Assembly: GCA_035762345.1 (NCBI GenBank)
Contig: DASTPE010000160.1
Coordinates: forward strand, 1-64,000
Length of the DNA: 64,000 nucleotides
DNA from: SCGC-AG-212-J23 sp035762345
Lineage (GTDB): Bacteria > Pseudomonadota > Gammaproteobacteria > Burkholderiales > SG8-39
Reading direction: 5' to 3'
Below the pieces are notes generated by a model, which did not search any database, was not told the origin of the DNA, and worked only from the letters and a program-made list of their open reading frames with translations. Below are positions 52,835-62,869 of this stretch, piece after piece. Position numbers and translations under genes: made by a program. Each line of letters opens with the position of its first letter. Position 1 is the stretch's first letter.

Positions 52835-53491
52835 CTATTTCTTCAGAGCGAGGGTCACCCCGTCGCCGAGCGGGAGAAGCGCGATCTCGACCCGATTGTC
52901 GGCGTGCAGCTTGTCGTTGAATTTGCGGAGCGCCGCAGTATCGGCGTCGTCATGGGCGCAATCGGCCACCCATCCCGACCAGAGCGTGTTGTCCACCGCG
53001 ATGATTCCGCCCGGGCGCAGCATGGGCAGGCAAGCCTCGTAGTACTTCGCGTAGTTGATCTTGTCCGCGTCGATGAACACGAAGTCGAAGCTCTGCTTTT
53101 CCTTTCTGAGCTCATCCAGGGTGCGGAGGGCGGGACCGATCCTGAGGTCGATTTTTCTGTCCACGCCGGCCTTTTTCCAAAAGCGCCGGCCGATCGCCGT
53201 CCACTCCTCGCTCATGTCGCAGCACACGATGCGACCGTCTTTCGGCAGCGCGAGCGCGACGGCAAGCGCGCTGTAGCCGGTGAAGGTGCCGATCTCCAGG
53301 CAGTTGCGCGCACCTGTCGCCTGCACGAGCAGCGCCATGAACTGCCCCTGGTCGGCACCGATCTGCATGCCGGCATTCGGCAGCGATGAAGTCTCCGCGC
53401 GCAGCTCGCGCAGGATGTCGGGCTCGCGTACGGCGTGCTCGTGAATGTAGCGGCTGATTTTTCTCGGCAGGAATGGCGCGCGGCCCGCCAT
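52835..53491 (-). CDS. O-methyltransferase, caffeoyl-CoA OMT-like (family 3)
   Basis: 218 residues. SAM-binding LEIGTFTGYSALAVALALP, the metal/substrate region FDFVFIDADKINYAKYYE and VDNTLWSGWVAD are the class I, divalent-cation-dependent catechol/caffeoyl-CoA type. Usually methylates a catechol or related diol. The ilvA stop is 2 nt upstream on the same strand. Physiological substrate unknown; since aromatic catabolism genes are in the window, a phenolic is possible. Confidence 0.88.
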   Translation of the reverse strand: MAGRAPFLPRKISRYIHEHAVREPDILRELRAETSSLPNAGMQIGADQGQFMALLVQATGARNCLEIGTFTGYSALAVALALPKDGRIVCCDMSEEWTAIGRRFWKKAGVDRKIDLRIGPALRTLDELRKEKQSFDFVFIDADKINYAKYYEACLPMLRPGGIIAVDNTLWSGWVADCAHDDADTAALRKFNDKLHADNRVEIALLPLGDGVTLALKK

Positions 53492-53493
53492 GG

Positions 53494-55005
53494 CTAGAGC
53501 AGAAACAGCTTGTATGCCGGGTTGCGCGTCTCGTCCGCGTGGGGATAACCCAGCGTCTTCAGAAACGTCCGAAACTGCCCGAGCTCGTTGCGAGGCACCT
53601 GTATTCCGACCAGGACCCGCCCATAGTCCGCGCCCTGGTTGCGGTAGTGAAAGAGACTTATGTTCCAGCCGCCGCGCATGGCTTCGAGAAAGCGCATGAG
53701 CGCGCCCGGGCGCTCCGGAAACTCGAAGCGATAGAGAAGCTCATGCTTCGCGAACGGCGCCCGGCCGCCCACCATGTAGCGGGTATGCAGCTTCGCCATC
53801 TCGTTGTCGGAAAGGTCGAGCGTGGTCAGGCCGTGGCGGCGGAGGTTGCGGACGATGCGCGCGGTTTCTTCGCGTCCGTGCACCTCGATGCCGACAAAGA
53901 TATGCGCGTCTTTGGAATCGGCGATGCGATAGTTGAACTCGGTAACGTTGCGCGCGCCGAGCAGCGAGCAGAACTGGCGAAAGCTGCCCGGGCGCTCCGG
54001 GATGGTGACCGCGAGGATCGCCTCCCGGTGCTCGCCAAGCTCGGCCTCTTCGGCGATGAAGCGCAGCCGGTCGAAGTTGGTGTTGGCCCCCGAGGCGATG
54101 GCGACCAGGGTCTGTCCGCGCACCCCGCGCCGCTCGACCCAGGCCTTGGCGCCGGCGATAGCGAGCGCCCCCGCGGGCTCGAGCACGACGCGGGTGTCCT
54201 CGAAAACGTCCTTGATGGCGGCGCACATCTCGTCGGTGTCGGCGAGGATCATATCGTCGACCAGTGCCCTGCAGAGGCGAAAGGTTTCGCGCCCGACCTG
54301 CTTCACCGCGACGCCGTCGGCGAACAGCCCGACGTGGTCCAGTTTGATGCGTGTTCCCGCTTTCAACGAGCGCGCCATGGCATCCGCGTCGACCGGCTCG
54401 ACGCCGACGATCCTGATCTTCGGGTTGATGGTCTTCACATACGCGGCGATGCCGGAGATAAGGCCACCCCCGCCCACAGGAACGAAGATCGCGTCGATCG
54501 GTCGCGGGTGCTGCCGCAGGATCTCCATGCCGATCGTTCCCTGGCCCGCGATCACCTCCGGGTCGTCGTAGGGATGCACGAAGGCAAGGCCGCGCCTGCG
54601 CTTGAGCTGCAGCGCCTTGCGGTAGGCGTCGGAGTAGGAGTCCCCGTGGAGCATGATCTCCGCGCCGCGCGCTGCTACGGCATCCACCTTGATCCGCGGC
54701 GTCGTCACCGGCATTACGATCACCGCGCGGCAGCCCAGGCGCTGCGCCGCGAGCGCTACGCCCTGCGCATGGTTGCCGGCGCTCGCCGCGACGACGCCGC
54801 GCGCGAGTCGCTGGCGCGGCAATCCCGCCATCTTGTTGTAGGCGCCACGCAGCTTGAACGAGAATACCGGCTGCAGGTCTTCGCGCTTGAGGAGGAGGCG
54901 ATTGCCGAGGCGCTTGGAAAGCGCAGGCGCCGCCTCGAGCGGGGACTCGTTCGCCACGTCGTAGACCCGCGCTTTCAGGATTCGCTCGAGATAGCCCTTG
55001 GTCAA
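53494..55005 (-). CDS. ilvA: Threonine ammonia-lyase, biosynthetic
   Basis: 503 residues. Makes 2-oxobutyrate for isoleucine. PLP lysine in VFSFKLRGAYNKM, ASAGNHAQGVA, the phosphate loop PVGGGGLISG, then two C-terminal ACT-like regulatory repeats (AVTIPERPGSFRQFC and RFEFPERPGALMRF), typical of the isoleucine-inhibited form. Length matches E. coli IlvA (514). The O-methyltransferase follows 2 nt downstream. Confidence 0.96.
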   Translation of the reverse strand: MTKGYLERILKARVYDVANESPLEAAPALSKRLGNRLLLKREDLQPVFSFKLRGAYNKMAGLPRQRLARGVVAASAGNHAQGVALAAQRLGCRAVIVMPVTTPRIKVDAVAARGAEIMLHGDSYSDAYRKALQLKRRRGLAFVHPYDDPEVIAGQGTIGMEILRQHPRPIDAIFVPVGGGGLISGIAAYVKTINPKIRIVGVEPVDADAMARSLKAGTRIKLDHVGLFADGVAVKQVGRETFRLCRALVDDMILADTDEMCAAIKDVFEDTRVVLEPAGALAIAGAKAWVERRGVRGQTLVAIASGANTNFDRLRFIAEEAELGEHREAILAVTIPERPGSFRQFCSLLGARNVTEFNYRIADSKDAHIFVGIEVHGREETARIVRNLRRHGLTTLDLSDNEMAKLHTRYMVGGRAPFAKHELLYRFEFPERPGALMRFLEAMRGGWNISLFHYRNQGADYGRVLVGIQVPRNELGQFRTFLKTLGYPHADETRNPAYKLFLL

Positions 55006-55121
55006 AGCCGGTGGAATTTAGCATGGAGCCACTCCCGACTTCCTTGCCATGAGTTTCGTCGCGGCAACGGCTTCATGGCCATCGGCCGCTTGGCGCGCTA
55101 CATTGCGGTGGCGAGCCGCGC

Positions 55122-56282
55122 ATGAAAACTTCACTCGCGATCGTCGGCGCCGGGCCGGCGGGACTTCTGCTGTCGCACTTGCTGCACCTGGAGGGCGTCG
55201 ACTCGGTCGTGCTCGAGTCGCGCACTCGTCAGGAGATCGAGGCAACGATACGTGCGGGCGTGCTCGAACAGGGTACCGTCGACCTCCTTGCGTCGAGCGG
55301 CGTCGGAGAGCGCATGCAGCGCGAGGGCTTTGTGCACGAAGGCATCGTGCTGCGCTTCGCGGGCGCGAGCCACCGTATAGCGCTCACCGAGCTCACCGGG
55401 CGCTCGATCATGGTCTACGCGCAGCACGAGGTGATCAAGGACCTCGTGAAAGCGCGACTTGACGCGAACGGAAAGGTTTTCTTCGGCGTGAAGGACGCCG
55501 CGCTCTACGACCTCGATTCCAGCTCGCCGAAAGTGCGCTTTCGCCGCGATCAAGGCGTGGAGGAGATCGAGGCCCAGTTTGTCGCCGGCTGCGACGGCTT
55601 TCACGGCGTATCGCGCCCATCGATCCCGTCCCGGCACCGGCACGAGTTCACGCGCACCTATCCGTTCGGCTGGTTCGGCATCCTCGTGGAAGCGCCGCCG
55701 TCGACTGCGGAGCTCATCTACGCGCACCACGAGCGCGGCTTCGCCCTCGTCAGCACCCGCTCGCCGGAGATCCAGCGCTTGTACTTCCAGTGTGACCCGG
55801 AGGACGACCTGAAGCATTGGCCCGACGCGCGCATCTGGGACGAGCTCCACACTCGCCTCGCCACGCACGACGGTTGGAAGCTCGCCGAAGGACGCATCTT
55901 CCAGCGCGGCATCATCGCCATGAGGAGCTTCGTGGTCGAGCCGATGCGCTACGGCCGGCTGTTCCTTGCCGGCGACGCCGCCCACATCGTGCCGCCCACC
56001 GGAGCCAAGGGACTCAACCTCGCCGTGAATGACGTGCGTGTCCTCGCTCGCGCGCTCGGCGACTATTTCAGGAGCGGCGGTGAGGAAGGCCTCAAGGGAT
56101 ACTCCGCGACCGCGCTCAAGCGCGTCTGGCGCGCCGAGCACTTCTCGTGGTGGATGACCTCCATGCTCCACCGTTTCCACGACGACACGCCTTTCCAGCA
56201 TCGCTTGCAGCTCGCCGAGCTGGATTACGTGGTGAGCTCCAAAGCCAAAGCGATAACGCTCGCCGAGAACTACGTCGGCTGA
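55122..56282 (+). CDS. pobA: 4-hydroxybenzoate 3-monooxygenase
   Basis: 386 residues. Flavoprotein hydroxylase with AIVGAGPAGLLLSHLLHLEG (FAD), ESRTRQEIEATIRAGVLEQGT, the CDGFHGVSRPSIP motif, and GDAAHIVPPTGAKGLNLA (second FAD motif). It converts 4-hydroxybenzoate to protocatechuate with NADPH and O2. LigAB at 11.5-12.6 kb could cleave the product. There is no adjacent regulator (pobR); the 116-bp upstream region shows no clear promoter. Confidence 0.94.
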   Translation: MKTSLAIVGAGPAGLLLSHLLHLEGVDSVVLESRTRQEIEATIRAGVLEQGTVDLLASSGVGERMQREGFVHEGIVLRFAGASHRIALTELTGRSIMVYAQHEVIKDLVKARLDANGKVFFGVKDAALYDLDSSSPKVRFRRDQGVEEIEAQFVAGCDGFHGVSRPSIPSRHRHEFTRTYPFGWFGILVEAPPSTAELIYAHHERGFALVSTRSPEIQRLYFQCDPEDDLKHWPDARIWDELHTRLATHDGWKLAEGRIFQRGIIAMRSFVVEPMRYGRLFLAGDAAHIVPPTGAKGLNLAVNDVRVLARALGDYFRSGGEEGLKGYSATALKRVWRAEHFSWWMTSMLHRFHDDTPFQHRLQLAELDYVVSSKAKAITLAENYVG

Positions 56283-56357
56283 TGCCAACGGCGAGACGCG
56301 GCTGCTCACGACCGAGCTAACGGCACGTTATTTCAAAATATGAACGCGGGCTTGCCG

Positions 56358-56375
56358 CGGTCATAAATCGGTAAT
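56358..56375 (+). promoter_or_regulatory. Pho box (PhoB binding site) with -10 box upstream of pstS
   Basis: CGGTCATAAATCGGTAAT matches the enterobacterial consensus CTGTCATAAATCTGTCAT at 15 of 18 positions as two 7-nt direct repeats separated by AAAT. TACCCT at 56386-56391 is the likely -10, with exactly 10 nt between box and -10, the spacing seen in PhoB-activated promoters. Confidence 0.85.
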
Positions 56376-56425
56376 AGCGGCTGCGTACCCTGCCTGCCTG
56401 TAGCTCACATTCGACAGGAGATCCC

Positions 56426-57409
56426 ATGAGGCTTTGGCCCATTGCCGCCGCCACAGCACTGGCGGCCGCGCCCGCTTTTGCACAGCAGAAGATCGTGAAG
56501 ATCGACGGCTCGAGCACCGTGTTCCCGGTGACCGAGGCGGTCGCCGAGGAGTTCCAGAAAGCCAAGAAGCAGCAGGTCAAGGTGACCGTGGGCATCTCGG
56601 GCACCGGCGGCGGCTTCAAGAAGTTCTGCCGCGGAGAGACCGACATTTCCGGCGCCTCGCGCCCCATCCTCAAAGCGGAGATGGGAGAGTGCTCCAAGGC
56701 GGCGATCGAGTACTACGAGCTGCCGGTGGCGTTCGACGCGCTCACCGTGGTGATCAACCCCAAGAACACCTTCATCAAGCAGCTGACCGTCGCGGAGATG
56801 AAGAAGATGTGGGAGCCGGCGGCGCAGGGCAAGGTGACGCGCTGGAACCAGGTCAATCCGGCGTGGCCGGATGCGCCGATGAAGCTCTTCGGGCCGGGCG
56901 CGGACTCGGGCACCTTCGACTACTTCACCGAGGCCGTGGTCGGCAAGTCGAAGTCCTCGCGCGGCGACTTCACGGCCTCGGAAGACGACAACGTGCTGGT
57001 GCAGGGCGTGTCGCGCGACGTGAACGGCCTGGGCTACTTCGGCTATGCCTACTATGTTGAGAACAAGGACAAGCTGAAGGCGGTGCCGATCGTGAACGAC
57101 AAGGGCCAGCCAGTCGAGCCCTCGCTGGATGCCGTGATCAAAGGGACGTATACGCCGCTCGCCCGGCCGATCTTCATCTATGTGAACGCGAAGTCGCTCG
57201 ACAAGCCGGAGGTGAAGGAATTCGCCGAGTATTACATGAAGAACGGCGCCAAGCTCGCGAAGGAAGTGAAGTATGTGCCGCTGCCAGACTCGGCCTACCA
57301 CACGAGCTGGGATCACGTAGTCAAAGGCAAGAAGGGCACAGTATTCGGCGGCGTGCCGGAAGTTGGCGTCACCATCGATGAGTTACTGAAGCGCGAAGCG
57401 AAGCTCTAG
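56426..57409 (+). CDS. pstS: Phosphate-binding protein PstS
   Basis: 327 residues. Signal peptide RLWPIAAATALAAAPAFAQ, then IDGSSTVFPVTEAVAEEF, the phosphate-binding loop VGISGTGGGFKKFCRGETDISGASRP, and FGPGADSGTFDYFTEAVVG. ATG 56426 is preceded by CAGGAGAT. It is driven by the Pho box upstream and separated from pstC by a terminator, so it may be made in excess over the membrane components. Confidence 0.94.
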   Translation: MRLWPIAAATALAAAPAFAQQKIVKIDGSSTVFPVTEAVAEEFQKAKKQQVKVTVGISGTGGGFKKFCRGETDISGASRPILKAEMGECSKAAIEYYELPVAFDALTVVINPKNTFIKQLTVAEMKKMWEPAAQGKVTRWNQVNPAWPDAPMKLFGPGADSGTFDYFTEAVVGKSKSSRGDFTASEDDNVLVQGVSRDVNGLGYFGYAYYVENKDKLKAVPIVNDKGQPVEPSLDAVIKGTYTPLARPIFIYVNAKSLDKPEVKEFAEYYMKNGAKLAKEVKYVPLPDSAYHTSWDHVVKGKKGTVFGGVPEVGVTIDELLKREAKL

Positions 57410-57433
57410 GAAGTCGCCTTTTTGACGATAGCC

Positions 57434-57470
57434 AACCCGCCCGTGAAACGCTCTCCGGGCGGGTTTTTCT
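57434..57470 (+). terminator. Terminator/attenuator between pstS and pstC
   Basis: AACCCGCCCG (57434-57443) pairs with CGGGCGGGTT (57456-57465) around a 12-nt loop, followed by TTT-C-T-rich sequence. It likely reduces transcription into pstCAB. A TATAGA at 57474-57479 just after could be the -10 of a secondary pstC promoter. Confidence 0.88.
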
Positions 57471-57496
57471 TTTTATAGAATCGCGGGGCTCTCTGG

Positions 57497-58444
57497 ATGT
57501 CCGCCGTCCCCGGCCACAGCACGCTGATGGACACCACTCTTCAAGGCGAACGCCTCGCGAAGCGCCGCGCGCGCATCGTGCGCGAGCGCGTGATCGAGCT
57601 GGTGCTGTTCCTCGCCGCGCTGGTGTCGGTGTTCACCACGGTTGGCATTGTCTACATCCTGGTGAAGGAATCGGTGGTGTTCTTCACCGAGGTGCCGATC
57701 CTTAAGTTCCTTACCGACACGCAGTGGACGCCGCTTTTCGACGATGCCCATTTCGGCATCGTCGTGCTGCTCTCCGGCACGCTCACGAGCTCAGCGGTCG
57801 CGCTCTTGATCGCAATCCCGCTCGGCACGGTGATTGCGATCTACCTTTCGGAGTTCGCGCGATTCCGGGTGCGCGAGGTGGCGAAGCCCTTCCTCGAGCT
57901 GCTCGGCGGCGTGCCGACCATCGTTTACGGCTACTTCGCGCTGCTCTTCGTGACCCCGCTCCTGCAGCGCATCTATCCCGAGCTGCCGGGCTTCAACCTG
58001 CTGTCGGCGGGAATCGTGATGGGCATCATGATCATCCCGTACGTGAGCTCGATCTCGGAGGACGCGATGCGCGCGGTGCCGATGAGCCTGCGCGAGGGCT
58101 CCTATGCGATGGGAGCGACCCGCTTCCAGACCGCCGTCAAGGTGGTCGTGCCTGCGGCGTTTTCGGGCATCGCCTCAGCCTACATCCTCGGCATCTCGCG
58201 CGCGGTGGGCGAAACCATGATCCTCGCGGTCGCGGCCGGCATGCAGCCCAACCTGACGTTTAACCCGCTCGAGCCAGCGGCGACGATCACGGCCTATATC
58301 GTGCAAGTCGCGCTCGGCGACCTGCCGCACGGCTCGATTGGCTACCAGACGATCTTCGCCGCCGGGCTGACGCTGATGCTCTTCACGCTCGCCTGCAACA
58401 TCGCCGGCCACATGCTGCGCAAGACTTTCCGCGAGGCCTACTGA
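57497..58444 (+). CDS. pstC: Phosphate ABC transporter permease PstC
   Basis: 315 residues, six TM segments. VLLSGTLTSSAVALLIAIPLGTVIAIYLSE, the LELLGGVPTIVYGYFAL loop, and EDAMRAVPMSLREGSYAMGATRFQTAVKVV (EAA loop) are typical. With PstA forms the high-affinity phosphate channel. Starts at ATG 57497; Met at 57527 is an alternative. The next gene follows within 2 nt. Confidence 0.94.
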   Translation: MSAVPGHSTLMDTTLQGERLAKRRARIVRERVIELVLFLAALVSVFTTVGIVYILVKESVVFFTEVPILKFLTDTQWTPLFDDAHFGIVVLLSGTLTSSAVALLIAIPLGTVIAIYLSEFARFRVREVAKPFLELLGGVPTIVYGYFALLFVTPLLQRIYPELPGFNLLSAGIVMGIMIIPYVSSISEDAMRAVPMSLREGSYAMGATRFQTAVKVVVPAAFSGIASAYILGISRAVGETMILAVAAGMQPNLTFNPLEPAATITAYIVQVALGDLPHGSIGYQTIFAAGLTLMLFTLACNIAGHMLRKTFREAY

Positions 58445-58445
58445 T

Positions 58446-59381
58446 ATGGCCGCCGCCGCTCCTGTCGCGAACCACGCCGAGCTTCGAGCGTTGATCGGCC
58501 AGCACAAGCGCTGGGACGCGATCTTCGCGGTCTGCGGGCTGCTGGCCCTCATGGTCGGCGTGCTGACCTTCGCCGCGCTCTTCGTCGACATGGCGCTCGA
58601 CGGCTTCGGGCGCCTGTCGTGGGACTTCTTCACAAGCTACCCGTCGCGCCGCCCCGGCCAGGCGGGGATCCTGTCGGCGTGGGTCGGCTCCACGCTCGTC
58701 ATGGTCGTCACTGCGTTCTTCGCGGTGCCACTCGGGGTCGCCGCCGGCGTGTACCTCGAGGAGTACGCGTCGAAGAACTGGGTCACCGACGTGATCGAGA
58801 TCAACATCACCAACCTCGCCGGCGTGCCCTCGATCGTGTACGGGCTGCTTGCGCTGGGTCTTTTCGTCTACCAGTTCGGGTTCGGTCAGAGCATTCTTTC
58901 CGCCGGCCTGACGCTCGCGCTGCTCATCCTGCCGGTGGTGATCGTGGCGACGCGCGAGGCGATCCGCTCGATCCCGCAGTCGATCCGCGAGGGCTCGTAC
59001 GCGCTCGGCGCGACGCAGTGGCAGACGGTGCGCTACCACATCTTGCCGTACTCCTCGGCCGGGATTCTGACCGGCGTCATCATCGGCATGGCGCGCGCGA
59101 TCGGGGAGACCGCGCCGATCATCACGATCGGCGCCCTTACCTTCATCGCCTTCCTGCCGCCCTCGCCGATCACGAGCCAGCCGCCCTTCGTGTCGTTTGA
59201 ATGGCTGATGTCGCCGTTCACGGTGATGCCGATCCAGATGTTCAACTGGACTTCGCGGCCCGAGGCCGCGTTTCACGCCAATGCCGCCGCCGCCGGCTTC
59301 GTGCTCGTCATCATGACGCTCGCCATGAACGGGCTCGCGATCTGGCTGCGCTACCGGCTGCGGCGCAACATCAAGTGGTGA
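58446..59381 (+). CDS. pstA: Phosphate ABC transporter permease PstA
   Basis: 311 residues, six TM segments. YPSRRPGQAGILSAWVGSTLVM, ITNLAGVPSIVYGLLALGLFVY, and the EAA loop REAIRSIPQSIREGSYALGATQWQTV are the PstA signature. Partner of PstC. Located one base after the pstC stop and six before pstB. Confidence 0.95.
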   Translation: MAAAAPVANHAELRALIGQHKRWDAIFAVCGLLALMVGVLTFAALFVDMALDGFGRLSWDFFTSYPSRRPGQAGILSAWVGSTLVMVVTAFFAVPLGVAAGVYLEEYASKNWVTDVIEINITNLAGVPSIVYGLLALGLFVYQFGFGQSILSAGLTLALLILPVVIVATREAIRSIPQSIREGSYALGATQWQTVRYHILPYSSAGILTGVIIGMARAIGETAPIITIGALTFIAFLPPSPITSQPPFVSFEWLMSPFTVMPIQMFNWTSRPEAAFHANAAAAGFVLVIMTLAMNGLAIWLRYRLRRNIKW

Positions 59382-59387
59382 CTTAAT

Positions 59388-60182
<795 letters not shown>

Positions 60183-60192
60183 TGGGCAGCCC

Positions 60193-60888
60193 GTGGAAAT
60201 GACTGAGCACGCCTCCAAGCAGTACGACCTCGATCTCGGGTCGATCCGCTCGCGCGTGCTCGCCATGGGCGGGCTGGTCGAGTCGCAGATCCGGCGCGCG
60301 ATCGATTCACTCACCACCGGCAACGTCGCGCTCTCCGACGAGGTTATCGCCGCCGACCACAAGGTGAACGCGATGGAGGTGGGGCTGGACGGCGACTGCA
60401 GCCAGCTGATTGTGCGTCGTCAGCCCGCGGCGAGTGACCTGCGCATGATCTTCGCGATCATGAAGACGGTCACCGACCTCGAGCGGATCGGCGACGAGGC
60501 GCAGAAGATCGCGCGCATGGCGAAGAACATCCACGAACGCGGCACGTCGGCCCCGCCGGTGGTCGAGGTGCGCCACGCCGCCGACGCGGCGATCTCGATG
60601 CTCCGGCGCACGCTCGACTGCTTTGCGCGCCTCGATGCCGACGCTGCCGCCGAGGTGATTCGCGACGACGCCGGCATCGACACCGAGTTCCGCTCGATCC
60701 TGCGCCAGCTCATCACCTACATGATGGAAGACCCGCGCACCATCTCGACCGCGCTCGAGATCGTGTGGATCGCCAAGGCGATCGAGCGCATCGGCGATCA
60801 CGCGAAGAACATGGCCGAGTACGTGATCTATATCGTGAAGGGCACCGACGTGCGGCACACGGGCGCGCCCAAGTCCGGGTTCGCCTAA
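60193..60888 (+). CDS. phoU: Phosphate-transport regulator PhoU
   Basis: 231 residues; two PhoU three-helix bundle repeats. MGGLVESQIRRAIDSL, LIVRRQPAASDLRMIFAIMKTVTDLERIGDEAQKIA and the second repeat ending ALEIVWIAKAIERIGDHAKNMAEYV carry the E/DxxxD metal-binding motifs. The start is GTG 60193 or ATG 60199. It restrains PhoR under phosphate sufficiency through PstB. Overlaps phoB by one base (TAATG). Confidence 0.94.
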   Translation: MEMTEHASKQYDLDLGSIRSRVLAMGGLVESQIRRAIDSLTTGNVALSDEVIAADHKVNAMEVGLDGDCSQLIVRRQPAASDLRMIFAIMKTVTDLERIGDEAQKIARMAKNIHERGTSAPPVVEVRHAADAAISMLRRTLDCFARLDADAAAEVIRDDAGIDTEFRSILRQLITYMMEDPRTISTALEIVWIAKAIERIGDHAKNMAEYVIYIVKGTDVRHTGAPKSGFA

Positions 60889-61574
60889 TGAGCGCCACGG
60901 TGCTCGTGGTCGAGGACGAGCCGCACATCCAGGAGCTGGTCGCGGTGAACCTGGAGCACATCGGCCACAAGGTACTGCGCGCGGCGAGCGCCGAGGAAGC
61001 CGAGGCCACCATCCGTAACGCGCTACCCGACGTGCTGGTGCTCGACTGGATGCTGCCCGGCGAGTCCGGGCTCGCGTTCGCGCGGCGCCTGCGCGCCGAC
61101 GAGCGCACGCGCGAGCTGCCGATCCTGATGCTCACGGCGCGCGCCATGGAGCACGACAAGATCTCGGGGCTCGAGGCGGGTGCCGACGATTACCTCACCA
61201 AGCCGTTCTCGCCCAAGGAGCTTGCAGCACGCATCAAGGCGGTGCTCAGGCGCCGCGCACCGCAGCTTTCCGGCGACGCGGTCGAGGCCGAAGGGCTGCG
61301 GCTCGATCCGGCCACCCGTCGCGTCACCGCGCACGGCAAGCGCGTGGAGCTTTCGCCCTCGGAGTTCCGACTTCTGCACTTCCTCATGACGCATCCCGAG
61401 CGGGTCTACAGCCGCGCTCAGCTCCTTGACCACGTCTGGGGCGATCACGTCTTCATCGAGGAGCGCACGGTCGACGTGCATATCCGCCGCCTGCGCAAGG
61501 CGCTCGAGCCGAGCGGCCACGATCGCCTGATCGACACGGTGCGCGGCTCGGGCTACGGGTTTCGCACCGATTGA
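60888..61574 (+). CDS. phoB: Phosphate regulon response regulator PhoB
   Basis: 228 residues. Receiver domain: VLVVEDEPHIQELVAVNLEH, phospho-acceptor Asp in VLVLDWMLPGESG, LTARAMEHDK, and YLTKPFSPKELAARIKAVLRR. Winged-helix domain: LSPSEFRLLHFLMTHPERVYSRAQLLDHVWG, then DVHIRRLRKAL, GSGYGFR. Predicted to activate pstS through the Pho box at 56358. Overlaps phoR (TTGA). Confidence 0.95.
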   Translation: MSATVLVVEDEPHIQELVAVNLEHIGHKVLRAASAEEAEATIRNALPDVLVLDWMLPGESGLAFARRLRADERTRELPILMLTARAMEHDKISGLEAGADDYLTKPFSPKELAARIKAVLRRRAPQLSGDAVEAEGLRLDPATRRVTAHGKRVELSPSEFRLLHFLMTHPERVYSRAQLLDHVWGDHVFIEERTVDVHIRRLRKALEPSGHDRLIDTVRGSGYGFRTD

Positions 61575-62869
61575 GCGTGGTTTATAGAAACACCCTGGCT
61601 TGGACTGCAGGGTTCGCCGCGGCCGGTTTTCTGGCCGGCCTGCTCGTCAGCGCGGCATGGGGCTGGGGAGTGTTCGCCGCGGGCCTGCTTGCGCTGCTTC
61701 TCTGGCATACGCAGCACCTTTCGCGCCTGCACCGCTGGCTGGCGAACCCGCTGCCAGGCCAAGTGCCGGAAGGCGAAGCTATCTGGGACGAGGTGCTCGC
61801 CGCGCTGCACCGGCTGGAGCGCGACGCCGCGAAGCGCGAGCACGGCCTCGCGGACGCTCTCGCGCGCATGCGCCGCGCGGTGCAGGCGCTGCCCGACGGT
61901 GTAGTGATCCTCGACGGTGCAAACCGCATCGAATGGTGCAACCGCACCGCCGAACGGCAACTCATGCTCGACGCCCGCGCCGACCTCGGCCAGAACATCG
62001 CCAACCTCGTGCGCGAGCCCGAGTTCGTGGAGTACGTGCGCGAGCCGCAGGACAGGCCGGTGCGCGTCACCCGTGCACAGGGCACCGCGCTGTCGCTGCA
62101 GCTCATCCCCGTCGGCGAGACGCAGAAGTTGCTGCTCACACGCGACGTCACGCACACCGAGCGCGTCGACGCGATGCGGCGCGATTTCGTCGCCAACGTG
62201 TCCCACGAGCTGCGCACTCCGCTCACCGTGCTGGTGGGCTTCCTTGAAACAGTGCGCGAGCTCAAGCTCGACCCGCAGCGCCAGCGCGATTACCTCGGCA
62301 TGATGCAGGAGCAAGCCGCGCGCATGCAGCGCATCATCGACGACCTGCTGACGCTATCCGCGCTCGATGCCGCACCTCCGGCCGCCACCGACAAGCGGGT
62401 CGCAGTGCGGCCGCTGCTCGAGCGACTGAGAGCGGATGCCGAGGCGCTTTCCGGAGGAAAGCATACGATCAAGCTGATTATCGACACACCGAACGACGTG
62501 CTCGGCGTGGACAGCGAGCTCGCGAGCGCTTTTGGCAACCTGGTGAGCAACGCCATACGCTATACGCCGCCGGGCGGCACAGTAACGCTCGCCTGGCGCG
62601 AAGGCGCCGATGGCGCGCGCTTCAGCGTCGAGGATACCGGCATCGGCATCGAGCCCGAGCACATCCCGCGGCTCACCGAGCGGTTCTACCGGGTCGATCG
62701 CAGCCGCTCGCGCGAGACCGGAGGCACCGGCCTCGGCCTCGCAATCGCAAAGCACGCGCTCGCGCGCCACGATGCCACGCTCGAGATCGAGAGTGAGCTC
62801 GGCAAAGGCAGCCGCTTCAGCGCGCGCTTTCCCGCGCGGCGCCTGGCCGCGCAGGGCGTGACGAGCTAG
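61571..62869 (+). CDS. phoR: Phosphate regulon sensor kinase PhoR
   Basis: 432 residues from a TTG start overlapping the phoB stop. Two N-terminal hydrophobic helices (about 8-45), a PAS domain (~100-190) with ALPDGVVILDGANRIEWCN, phospho-acceptor NVSHELRTPLTVLVGF, N box GNLVSNAIRYTPPGG, G1 VEDTGIGIEPEHI, F box and G2 RETGGTGLGLAIAKHAL. Architecture matches PhoR; membrane-anchored, no large periplasmic domain. Confidence 0.94.
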   Translation: MSVVYRNTLAWTAGFAAAGFLAGLLVSAAWGWGVFAAGLLALLLWHTQHLSRLHRWLANPLPGQVPEGEAIWDEVLAALHRLERDAAKREHGLADALARMRRAVQALPDGVVILDGANRIEWCNRTAERQLMLDARADLGQNIANLVREPEFVEYVREPQDRPVRVTRAQGTALSLQLIPVGETQKLLLTRDVTHTERVDAMRRDFVANVSHELRTPLTVLVGFLETVRELKLDPQRQRDYLGMMQEQAARMQRIIDDLLTLSALDAAPPAATDKRVAVRPLLERLRADAEALSGGKHTIKLIIDTPNDVLGVDSELASAFGNLVSNAIRYTPPGGTVTLAWREGADGARFSVEDTGIGIEPEHIPRLTERFYRVDRSRSRETGGTGLGLAIAKHALARHDATLEIESELGKGSRFSARFPARRLAAQGVTS

